Position numbers and translations under genes: made by a program | DNA from: Elgaria multicarinata webbii | Lineage: Eukaryota; Chordata; Lepidosauria; Squamata; Anguidae | Assembly (NCBI RefSeq): GCF_023053635.1 | Contig: NC_086192.1 | Coordinates: 16,220,001 to 16,284,000 of the forward strand | Direction: 5' to 3' | Length of the DNA stretch: 64,000 nucleotides | Notes under the pieces: generated by a model | Database searches by the model: none | What the model was told of the DNA's origin: nothing | Seen by the model: the letters and a program-made list of their open reading frames with translations, nothing else | Part shown: piece by piece, positions 55,601-64,000 of the stretch | Layout: every line of letters begins with the position of its first letter | Position numbering within the stretch: the first letter of the stretch is position 1

Positions 55601-58600
55601 TGGAAACAATAGCGGCTAAAAATGGCACAATGGCAGAGGTGGCATGAATTGCCGGCGGGGGGCGGAGGGGGAGGAGGAGGAGGAGGAGGGAGAGTGCCGA
55701 GGGCAGGTGTGTTTTCTCCACCCAGTGCCAGAAGGCCGCCGCTTCGCTGATGTTCCTTTTTAAAAACGCTTTGGAAGCCCTCCAGAATCTGGCTGCTGGA
55801 GGCGTTGGCTGACGTTCAGCCATCCAAAGGTCTAAAGGCAGGTGGTCGGGTAGGCGGGGGGGGCGCAGCTCTGCGGGGGGGCTCCGACGACAGCAGGGCG
55901 GAGAATCCGCCCCAGATTCCGGTCAGGACTCTGACGGAGCCCTCCGAGGTACCTTGCACTGAGCACACTTTGCACGAGGCCAGTTCCGCACGGAGGCGGT
56001 TCTGGGTTCGATTGCTGGCAAGAATTGGGCATCTGGGCCGCAGCCCGAGATCTCAGATTGCTGCACCCGGCCTTCCCCAACCTGGAGCCCTCCAGCTGTG
56101 TTGGACTACAACGCACATCATTCCCAGCCAGGACAGGCTCTTACATTCAAGTCCCCGTTCAAAGCTCTCCTTGCCATGAACTTGCCAGGTGAGCAACCGT
56201 TTCTGTGCCTCAAGTCTGCCCGGACTTGATATGGGGGTCCTAAGCCACCTTGCAGGGCTGGCGTAAGGATTTCCCAGGGAAGGTGCTTTGAATCCATTCC
56301 CATTTAACCACCAGTATCTCTCGAGAAATCTAGAGCAGGGAACGTGTGCCTCCCTCCAGATGGCAGACTCCATGCACCATCAGCCAGCGTGGCCAGTGAT
56401 CAGAGATGATGGAACTTGTAGTCCAACAACCCATCCCTGCCTTAAAGGCCAGAATTCTTATTGTTGACACCCTGCTAGTAAATCCTCTGGTTTTGCTCAT
56501 CCAAACGCTTGGCTTTTTGTGCGACAGGCTGAGCAGTTGTGGCTTCGCTTAGCGCACTGATCTTGCACCAGGGAGGGAACCTCTGGCTGCGAGAAGTGGC
56601 CGTGGCGCTCGTCAGCTCCGGTGTCCATCCAGGGGGAGGGGGGGGAGACGAGAGTGTTTTTTCCCTGCCGGCTTGGTGGCCCCCCGCTCTCCCCAGAGAG
56701 CTTGGACACATCCCCACTCGCGAGGAGGAGGAGAGGTGGGCTGAGGCACCCCGTCCCTGTCTGCACTGCTGCGCTTCCTCGCAACCCCTGAGACGCCTTC
56801 TCGAGCTGTGCTCAGTTGCGCTTGTGCAATGCATCTGGCCGCTTTTCAGCTCTGCGGTTTGAGGCAGGTGGATCCCACCGGCTGGGGGATTTGCAGGTTT
56901 CGTTTATGACACTTCTGTACCTCCCCAAAGCTCTCTGGGTGGTTCGCAGCTTGATAACACATGATGTCAATGCCTCGAACGTTCAAAGACATTAAAACAG
57001 TCTACAAACAGTAAGAACATAAGAACGTCGGAAGTGCCTTGATGCTGGATCAGACCAAGGGTCCATCTAATCCCACACTCTGTTCACGCAGTGGCCAACC
57101 AGCCATCGGCCAGGGACCAACAAGGCAGGACATGGGGCAACAGCACCCTCCCGCCCATGTTCCCCAGCAACTTGTACACACAGGCTTACTGCCTCGAATA
57201 CTGGAGATAGCACACAACCATTAGGGCTAGTAGCCACGGATAGCCTTCGCCTCCAGGAACTTATCCAACCCCCTTTTAAAGCCATCCAGATTGGTGGCCG
57301 TCACTACACCTTGTGGTAGTGAGTTCCATAGTTTAACAATGCGCTGTGTGAAGAAGTCCTTCCTCTTATTTGTCCTGGATCTCCCACCCATCCGCTTCAT
57401 GGAATGATGACCCCTTTGGGTTCTAGTATTTTGAGAGAGAAGGAGAAAAATGTAGAAGAGTGCGCAAGGAATGCCTTGTGTAGAAAAGCTCCCAAGTGGC
57501 GAAAATGGTTTTTTACTGATGCCGTTGCTTGTCTTGCAGGCCAAAGATAGTGATGATGACGATGAGGTGGCTGTTGGGGTCGACCGGGACCGCTTCATGG
57601 ATGAGTTCTTTGAGCAGGTGAGGAACGCCCTTTCCGCATCAAGCCCTGCAGGAGAGCAAAGGCCGCCTTTCTGCGGTGACGATCCTCCTGCCTGTTGCAT
57701 GTCAAATCCTTATCCGAAGTCTGAGCAGCTGATGGGGTTGTGGCATCCAGCCGCTCGCAGTCAAGTGCCGCCCATAAAATATTCTTGGGCAGTGCAGGCA
57801 AGTAGGAAGTCAGTTTGGCTGGGAAGACACTTCCCCTGGGCCTTGGAAGCCCTCAACAGGCCATGGTCTCTCCTATCTGGCTTGTGGTGGTTTTTCTAGA
57901 TGGACGTGACGGGCTTTGCCAAGTCCTGCTGCCTTTAACTGATTCAGGAAGTGTGGCTGCCTTCTGGATGTTGGTGTGGATGTATTTTGGTGGGCCCAGT
58001 TTCGGAAGGTTTTCTGTATAGTATTTTTGATGTGATGCCGGTGACTGATGTGATTAACAGAAAGTTGTTGTTGCTGTTGTTATTTTGATTATTTATGCAT
58101 ATTTAGACAGAAGAAAATCCCAACGACTTCCAGCATTCGCCAGCCAGATCCGTATGTTCTTACCCATGAGGAACTGCCAATGAAGTCAATGGGACTAACG
58201 CCTGGGCGCCCCATTAATCTCTGTACAGAGCTTAGGAGGGGATGGATGGAATATTTGACCACAAATAATCAGCAGTCTATCAACAATATTTGACTAGCCC
58301 ATTGAGCAGCACGCTAGCCCTATGGGTTCAGGTATTGACCGTGATGGGTTTCCGTAGCGAGACCTTTACGTTGCCTCCTTTTTCTGCAGGTGGAAGAGAT
58401 TCGGGGGTTCATAGAAAAGATCGCGGAGAACGTGGAGGAGGTGAAGCGAAAACACAGCGCCATCCTAGCTGCCCCCAACCCCGACGAGAGTGAGTAAAGC
58501 CGCCTTGTGTAGGGACACGCGGGTTTCGTTCCGCCCATTCCGTCTGCGTTTCACGGATTGCCAGGCGCCTTTTGTTCCATCCCCCACTCATGGACAGAAT

Positions 58601-61600
58601 CAGATTTCTTTTTAGGGATGGACAAGAATTTCGTTCCAGTCTGGAAATGCGCACTTGCGCAACTCCGCGTTTTCACTTACGCAATGCACAAATTCACTTA
58701 CGCAAATGCACAAATCCACCCCAAAAGTAAAAACAACTGGTCTTCGTGTCCGCAGAATCTGTGAACTCAGAATCTGCAGGACAGATTCATAGAAATCTGA
58801 ACTCAGTTGGGGCCGTTCTGGATTTCTCCAACATGCCTCGCCATGCGGCTCCTTCGTGATTGGTTGGGGAAGGGGAGACGTTTTGCCCAGGGAAGGGGCA
58901 TGTGTGGTCATGTGCGGTTAGCATCCTCATAAACCCATTCCCTGCAAGTCAACTCACTACCGCTTGTTCCTCCAGCAGCAGCATTTATTGAATGTAGTTT
59001 GAGTGGAAACTTTGGTGGCCCAGGTGAGCCTGCCCGGCTTTTAAGCTCTTTTGGGGAAGGCCCATCTTTCAGTATTGCTGCCCTCAGAGGCGTGTTGGAT
59101 GGGGACGCAAGCCAGGGCCTTCTCGGTGGCTGCTCCCAGTCTCTGGAACTCCCTGCTGAGGGAGGCGAGGTGGGCTTCCTCTCGGCGGGCAAATAAGTCT
59201 TATTCAAGCCAGCCTTTGGCGTAGAACAGCCTTCCTCAACCTGGGGTGCTCCAGATGTGTTGGACTACAACTCCCAGAATGCCCCAGCCAGCTGGCTGGG
59301 GAATTCTGGGAGATGCAGTCCAACACATCTGGAGCACCCCAGGTTGAGGAAGGCTGGTGTAGAAGCTGGTTTCTTAAGCTGGGTGTTTTTTAAAAAAATT
59401 CCTGCTATTGTTGTGTTGTCTTTTGAATGTCTTTGTTTTATGATTGTTTCAATTCAGTTTTTATTTTTTAATATGTAAATACTGGTTCTTATTGTTACCC
59501 ACTTTGAGCCCCATGTCCGTGGTGGGAAGTTGAGGTATAAATCAAAGAAATAAAACCCCTGCCCCGTTGTGGGGGTGGTTTGGGGGACGCTCTGCTCGCA
59601 CGGTTATCGGCGTCGTCGTCATTCTTTTTAATAAATTTATATCCTTTTCCCCTTCTGCAAGTACCAAAGGCAGCTGACTTGCTCCTCCTCCTTCCTCCTC
59701 CCCGTTTTTATCCTCACAACAACAACCCTGTGAGGTGGGTGAGACTGAGAGTCAGCGACGAGCCTGTAGTCACCCAGTGAGCTTCCATGACCGAGTGGGG
59801 ACTGGAACCCAGATCTCCCAAGTCCCAGTCCAGCATTTAACCACTACGCCACACTGTCTTTCACTGTTTCTGAGCAGATGCAGCAAAGGAAGGAGCACGA
59901 GGTTTCCACCGGCCTGTTTCATCTCCCGGGTTTTTCCAGCTCTGTTTTACGTTCGTCTCCGTTGGTGTCTCTTCCCTGCTTTCTCCGGGGCTGCCTTTCC
60001 GTCAGGCTGGCGTGCCTCTCCGCCGCTGTTTAACCTCCACTGCGCTTGGCTTTGCCTTCCTCTGCCCCTGTTCCAAACCGTCCCCGTGGCGAGCGTGCGC
60101 GCTGCGTAAATAATCAATTAACTCCCTCGCTTGATTCATGCGAGCCCATTAGAGCAAAATGCTCCCTCATTATCCGCGCCTAAATTTAGGCAGCAGGGCT
60201 GGCGATGCTCCGTTCTGTCTAGGAGCAACAAGGCCTCAGCGTCGTTAGAGGCCGGAAGCGAGGATGCGACCGGGTGCCGCTCCCGGCCTGAGCCAGCGAC
60301 TGCTGCCGCCTGAGCGGTTGCTAAGGGGAGGGAGGGAGGCAGGGTGGCTGCTTTCATGCGTTCATCCATTGCATTCTCAAACCGCCCCTTAACTGAAGTT
60401 CTCTGGGCGGCGGGCAGATGAAAAACATGAAACGCTGAGCAGCCATGAGACCACCAGAGGCAAGGTCATCAAGCCAAAGTGAAACTGGCTGCAAAACCCT
60501 ACAATGCAAATACCTAAAAGCACTCAAAAACTGTTCCTCAAATGCCTGGGGCATAAGAATGAAAACGGAAAAGCAAAGGCAGATTGGTAGTGCTAGGAAC
60601 CCTCTGTTCGGAAGCACCCACCCTTCAGTGTTTCCTCAGTGTTCTCCTGCTTATTTCTGGTCATGATCCATAGCAATTCCTTTTCAGTAAAATGCAGTTG
60701 CAGCACCAAACTGTGTAGTGTGAGCAGCTAAAGCACTGTTCAGGCTTTTTCAGGGCTCCTGTTTCTTTAGTTAAAAGTTTCCTGTTGCCGGTTCTGCCCC
60801 ATTTTATTGCTTCCTGTTGATGGCGGCTTAAGAGAAGAGCAGTGTTGGTTGTCGTCCTCTCATAAAGCACCCGCCGTTTTGCAAACGCCATACAGGGATT
60901 AAAAGATAAGACAGCCCCACGCCTGCAGGAGCACAATGCCAAAACGATAATTGCCCCTTAATTAACAGCGCCTGTTTCCAGAGGGATGGGGGTTAATTGC
61001 TGGTTTTCTTGCATTTCTCCCTCTTTTCTTTCTTTTATATTAGTAGTTGTCTCCAGCGTTTTGAGCTGCCGGGTTGGGATCCCGTTTGAATCTTTTTTTT
61101 TTCCTCTTGGGCTCCTGCTTAGTTTTCTGGCAGCTTCCCCGTCATTTCAGAAAGGAAGCTGAGCCGTCTTCTGCTCCTCTCTCGTGGGCCCCGGGGCCTC
61201 CTCCGCCTGGCGAAGTGGAATTAAAAATGTACACGGCTCTTAAGTGCAGATTCGTGTCTTCCCTGCGTCTCCCACGATTCCCCTCCGACCTTCTAAATCT
61301 GAAACCTGCACTCCGTTCACATCGGTGGTTTGACCCTTTTAGAAACACGTTGCTGCAGCTTCGAGGCAGGTTCGGGCAGCGTCCGCGATCCGGGGTGCTC
61401 TGGAACGGCCGTGGTGCTCTGGGCCTCTGGCAACGCTGTGGCGGAAGAGAAATCCGAGAGCCTTCGCTTTCTCTGGAAAGGATCCCTGATTTCTAATCCG
61501 TAGGATTCAGGCCTGAATTGAATGATGCAAACCAGGCTGAGGGGGCGATCATGGCCATCAGAGCTGGGGGGTGCAGGACTTGGGGCTCCCCAGATCCTAG

Positions 61601-63300
61601 AACCTCTCTTCTTCCCCGATTGCTGCTAGTTTGGGAGTTCCCCGGCTTTTTCACGGTCCCCCCCCCCCCATTCCCCAGGTTGAGGAAGGCTGGGGAGTGA
61701 AAGTTCCTTAATTCGGTTTGTCTTTGCGTTCCCTTTTTTGCTTGACGGAGAGTTCTGTGCAACCTGTCGGCTTGCCTGGGCCATCGTGGCAGTGTGCACC
61801 TGTGAAGCTCTGCTGTCGGCTTGCCTGGGCCATCGTGGCAACGTGCACCTGTGAAGCTCTGCTGTCGGCTTGCCTGGGCCATCGTGGCAGTGTGCACCTG
61901 TGAAGCTCTGCTGTCGGCTTGCCTGGGCCATCGTGGCAGCGTGCACCTGTGAAGCTCTGCTGCTCACACAGAGAGCCTTCTGAGCCCCACCCAGCAAAGT
62001 GTTCAGCTGGGAATAAATGGTGCAGCCGTGCGTGTGTGTGTGTGTGCGTGTGCATGTGTGTGCGTGTTCTCGCAGAGCGGCCAAGAGGCGTGCCCTCCCC
62101 GCACCCTTGGGGCTGCCGCGTCTCTGCTCCTCTGCCAGCGTTGCTTGGTTACATCAGCAATGTTCAGATTTCCAGGTGACGGCAATTCTCTCCTCTCCGG
62201 GGGTGGGATCGCCGTTGCACCTGCCAGCTTTGGGGCCGAGTCTTGTGGGTGCCGGGGGGATGTGCAAGAGGAGAGATGGGGGGGCACATCTGCAGAAAAA
62301 GGCAAGCGAAACCATCGGGGGGCTGTAGCAACACACATGCTCCACACTCGCACACACGCTGCTGTGCAAGAAAAAGCCACAGCTTTTAGCGAAAAAGTCA
62401 ACTCAGGTTGATAGAGGTTTCTAAAATGAGGGCGGGGTGGAGGAAGTGTCCCTTTCTTTCTCCCCTTAGAGAAGACCAGCCTTCCAACCCTTGCACCCTA
62501 CAGATCTGTTGGACTACAACTCCCACCATGCCCTGCCAGCACTTGCAGGAGCCCTTCCAGGGCCAGGCCTGTGAGAAGTAAGCGTGTGCTATGTAAAGGG
62601 AGCCCCCCTTGTTCTTGCTGAACTGCCCTGGCCGGCTGGGGCATGCTGGGAATTGTAGTCCAACACACCTAGAGGCCACCTGGTTGGGAAACCTGGTCTG
62701 GTTTGTCACACTGATGTTGCAGAGCGCATCTCTGCACCTGAAACGTTGGAAGCCTCTGATGTGAGCAGCAGCCTTCCGGTAGCTGTTGTTGTAGCGAGAG
62801 CACAAGCATTCCCGTCTCCCCAGCCCTCCCGGAAGCAACGAGGGACGCAGAGGGGGTGGTTCAAGTCTGACCCGCACACACACACACACACACACAGAGG
62901 CTGCCAGCAGTGGCTTGTGAGTGTGCAATGTTGCGTCTCCCCAGACCATCAGCCGCCTGTTCTCTGCTTCACATCCTTTCAGGGTATAATCAATGCCTCC
63001 GTTTGATCCCTGCCTCGGGACTGCAGGGTGGATTGGCCTGGTGGGTGGTGCCATCCAGGTGTAGAACATAACACACACACACACACACACTCTAAAACAT
63101 CCTGAACATCTGGAGATACCTCCAGATGTTCAGGATGCTTTTGACAAAAGAAGCCGAAGCAGGGAGGAGGCTGCAGCCCAGGAGGTACCCTTCTCAGCCG
63201 TTCTCTTGATGTTTCTCCCTTCCAGAAACCAAGGAGGAGTTGGAGGAGCTGATGTCCGACATAAAAAAAACAGCCAATAAAGTCCGCTCCAAGTTAAAGA
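46703..63300 (+). CDS. STX1A: Syntaxin-1A, 5' part (exons 1-4), continues beyond window
   Basis: Exons 46703-46732, 57540-57617, 58390-58489 and 63226-63300 join in phase to residues 1-94 plus the first base of codon 95. Syntaxin-1A is the plasma-membrane t-SNARE that pairs with SNAP25 and VAMP2 in synaptic and endocrine exocytosis. The N-peptide [19 protein letters not shown] (Munc18 contact) keeps Ser14, a reported casein kinase 2 site. [13 protein letters not shown] and [20 protein letters not shown] form helix Ha, and [20 protein letters not shown] lies in helix Hb of the Habc domain. VGVDRDRF and [10 protein letters not shown] separate it from STX1B (HVDRDHF, KLSEDVEQVK). The SNARE motif and membrane anchor lie outside the window. 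Intron 1 is 10.8 kb. Head-to-head with MLXIPL, 4.4 kb between start codons. Confidence 0.97.
47388..47414 (+). other. Potential G-quadruplex
   Basis: Five consecutive runs of four or more G separated by single T (GGGGTGGGGTGGGG pattern) on the STX1A sense strand, about 660 bases past exon 1. Confidence 0.8.
47995..48345 (+). mobile_element. CR1-like fragment, inverted partner of 50850-51165
   Basis: Contains GAAGAGATCCTTAGCGTCTG, GATGGTTCAGCCTGGAGAAA and AGGCCGAGGAGAGACCTGAG. The reverse complement of 50850-51165 reads almost the same over about 300 bp. STX1A intron 1. Confidence 0.75.
48960..49260. other. Unclassified possible repeat in STX1A intron 1
   Basis: Reads like retroposon-derived noncoding DNA (for example GCGTTCCACAGGTGGGGAGC, AAGGCGTCACTGGCCTCAGC), but no second copy is visible in the window, so the call is weak. 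Confidence 0.25.
50247..50320 (-). mobile_element. CR1-type LINE, 3' end fragment
   Basis: TTCATAGAATAGCAGAGCCG through CAGGGATCCACCCTG, minus orientation, only about 75 bp. Confidence 0.8.
50447..51165 (-). mobile_element. CR1-like LINE, second subfamily, about 720 bp
   Basis: Starts with a CATAAGAACATC-type tail and runs through GGCTGGATCAGACCAAGGGC, CCCTTTTAAAGCCATCCAAA, GAATCTCCCACCAATCACCT and TTCTCCAGGCTGAACCATCC, all in minus orientation. It is the longest copy of this subfamily here. Confidence 0.8.
51168..51250. mobile_element. Palindromic MITE-like element, family P1
   Basis: GTTGGACTACCGCTCCCATC pairs with GATGGGAGGTGTAGTCCAAC around CTGCTGGCTGAGG. Confidence 0.7.
51667..51702. 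repeat. (TTA)n / (TTTA)n microsatellite
   Basis: About 12 ATT triplets passing into ATTT tetramers, STX1A intron 1. Confidence 0.95.
52540..52630 (-). mobile_element. SINE 3' fragment
   Basis: The minus strand carries GATGGACCCAGCACGGTCTG ACGCAGCCTAAGGCAGCCTT, the usual reptilian SINE 3' block. Confidence 0.5.
52664..52699. repeat. (GT)n microsatellite
   Basis: About 17 GT units, STX1A intron 1. Confidence 0.95.
52995..53325 (+). mobile_element. CR1-type LINE, 3' end fragment
   Basis: Plus-oriented. Begins TTCAAATACTTGAAAGGTTG and ends GATTCTATGATTCTAT. STX1A intron 1. Confidence 0.9.
53458..53622. mobile_element. Palindromic MITE-like element, family P2, copy 3
   Basis: CGGAGGCTGGTGGCTCCGAT at the left. 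TTCAGTCTGAACCAGTCAGA pairs with TCTGGTTGGTTCTGACTGAA. The right end is degraded. Confidence 0.6.
54051..54335 (-). mobile_element. CR1-type LINE, 3' end fragment
   Basis: Octamer tail at 54051-54070, minus orientation, through CACTTGAGCCCGTTCTTCCG and TGCACTCTGGGAGGATC. Confidence 0.9.
57012..57470 (-). mobile_element. CR1-like LINE, second subfamily
   Basis: Minus-oriented, from AAGAACATAAGAACGTCGGA through CACTACACCTTGTGGTAGTG and CCCTTTGGGTTCTAGTATTT. It ends about 70 bp before the STX1A exon 2 acceptor. Confidence 0.82.
57540..57617 (+). CDS. STX1A: STX1A exon 2
   Basis: Twenty-six codons, [19 protein letters not shown] then MDEFFEQ. Acceptor GTCTTGCAG, donor GTGAGG. Confidence 0.98.
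58390..58489 (+). CDS. STX1A: STX1A exon 3
   Basis: [20 protein letters not shown] then [13 protein letters not shown] plus one base. Acceptor TTTCTGCAG, donor GTGAGT. Confidence 0.98.
59227..59356. mobile_element. Palindromic MITE-like element, family P1 (near-perfect hairpin)
   Basis: Two arms of about 65 bp, from CAGCCTTCCTCAACCTGG to its complement at 59340-59356, pair with only about four mismatches and essentially no loop (CCAGCCAG|CTGGCTGG centre). It is the most intact P1 copy and lies in STX1A intron 3. Confidence 0.9.
59620..59860 (-). mobile_element. MIR/CORE-type SINE
   Basis: On the minus strand, a TGGCGTAGTGGTTAAATGCT tRNA-like head is followed by AACCCAGTCC-type sequence and the ACCCACCTCACAGGGTTGTT core and tail typical of amniote MIR-like SINEs. 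A related piece may lie at 23750-23895. Confidence 0.65.
61766..61962. repeat. 49-bp minisatellite, four units, STX1A intron 3
   Basis: GTCGGCTTGCCTGGGCCATC starts units at 61766, 61815, 61864 and 61913, each 49 bp, differing only at one or two bases (AGTG/AACG/AGCG before TGCACC). Confidence 0.95.
62478..62698. mobile_element. P1 palindromic element with a split centre
   Basis: Left arm TGTTGGACTACAACTCCCAC (62508) and right arm GAATTGTAGTCCAACACACC (62650) are separated by about 110 bp of extra sequence, so the hairpin has a long loop. Confidence 0.6.
62875..62896. repeat. (CA)n microsatellite
   Basis: Eleven CA units. A similar tract lies at 63071-63090. Confidence 0.9.
63099..63138. repeat. 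Perfect 18-bp inverted repeat with 4-base loop
   Basis: CATCCTGAACATCTGGAG, loop ATAC, CTCCAGATGTTCAGGATG. It stands 88 bases before the STX1A exon 4 start. Confidence 0.95.
63226..63300 (+). CDS. STX1A: STX1A exon 4
   Basis: Completes Lys, then [20 protein letters not shown] and SKLK plus one base. Acceptor CTTCCAG, donor GTGAGT. The next exon lies outside the window. Confidence 0.98.
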
Positions 63301-64000
63301 GTGAGTACATGCTGTGGGGCTGGGGAGAGAATGGGGCAATGGCAGGGGCGTTGCAACCAGCTTGCCTTCCAGGCCCCTCTTTCGCTGGCGTGGCATAATC
63401 CAGATGGGAGCAGTGCAAGCTTGGAGGAGGGGGGGTCCGTGATCAGAGCTGTCCAGCAAGAGAAAATCGTGCATGCGTGTGTGTGTGTGCTAGGTCTAAC
63501 ATTTTGTTAGAGTATACAGGCATCTGGATGTTTGTTCAGGAAGCCAAAGGTCTGCAGAAGCCTCAACTCAAAAGTTTAGTTAGATATAAAAGCCAGGATG
63601 TCTGCAGAGGAAGAAAAAAAAGAGTTTGCAGGAGGTTCAACTGAAGTTCAGGGGAAGAGCTTAGGAGAAAGAAATCAGGGCAAAGGCAGACAAGAAACTG
63701 CCCTCCTGACTGGCTGGAGTTGGGGAGGGAAAGTAACTAATTTGAAGGTTTAAAGGCAGAAACCGGCAGAAGACAGGGAGGGGGGACAATCAGCCGAGAA
63801 GAAGAAAGAAGCCGGGAAAGAAGGCCAGAAAGAGTCAGAGTTGCTCTAACCAGAGAACTTGTCTTGTTGAACTAGTTATATGTTTGCCACTCTGGGAGCA
63901 TGTTTGGGTGAGGAGCAGCAAAGAAATACTTTGGGAAAAAAGTTGCGAGAGAGCTGGACTTCTGACAGTAAAGTATTGCATGGATAAAATTGGGTTAGCC

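Noticed and set aside
61626-62084. 152-codon minus-strand frame with repeated SRASQVH peptide
   Set aside because: It is the translation of the 49-bp minisatellite inside STX1A intron 3.

Overview
The window is nuclear DNA of a vertebrate, most likely a sauropsid and probably a squamate (lizard-type) reptile. It has GT-AG introns, two CpG-island promoters, many 5'-truncated CR1-type LINEs whose 3' ends carry the ATTCTATG octamer repeat, tRNA-derived and MIR-like SINEs, several palindromic MITE-like families and abundant CA/GA microsatellites. It is GC-rich, as a microchromosome or gene-dense segment would be. The species assignment is inference from repeat content.

Three protein genes can be read, all known from the human Williams-Beuren interval (7q11.23). 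(1) DNAJC30, minus strand, a complete intronless gene of 224 codons at 11167-11841. (2) MLXIPL (ChREBP), minus strand, complete: 17 coding exons between 42312 (ATG) and 13940 (stop). Every splice phase closes, giving 865 residues against 852 in human. (3) STX1A (syntaxin-1A), plus strand, 5' part only: exons 1-4 (residues 1-94 plus one base) from 46703 to 63300, running off the right edge.

Layout: 1-10.4 kb is intergenic, with repeats and one GC-rich patch holding a perfect RFX X-box. 10.59-11.14 kb is a nested 56/121-bp minisatellite behind DNAJC30. 11.17-12.22 kb is DNAJC30 and its CCAAT-rich CpG promoter. 12.28-12.72 kb is a 108-bp tandem array made from a palindromic element. 13.94-42.31 kb is MLXIPL, whose introns hold CR1 copies, hairpin elements, a 208-bp tandem repeat and a near-perfect 100-bp palindrome. 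42.3-46.1 kb is the spacer between the head-to-head MLXIPL and STX1A genes. From 46.1 kb on is the STX1A CpG island and introns.

How the genes relate: ChREBP is the glucose-responsive transcription factor of glycolysis and lipogenesis, DNAJC30 is a mitochondrial J-protein, and syntaxin-1A is the neuronal and endocrine t-SNARE. They are neighbours by ancestry rather than parts of one pathway. Their order and orientation differ from human, and I found no BUD23 or VPS37D exons here. I see no novel multi-gene system. The most unusual content is structural DNA: several palindromic MITE-like families, tandem arrays grown from them, an exact 58-bp promoter duplication, and inverted LINE pairs inside transcribed introns.
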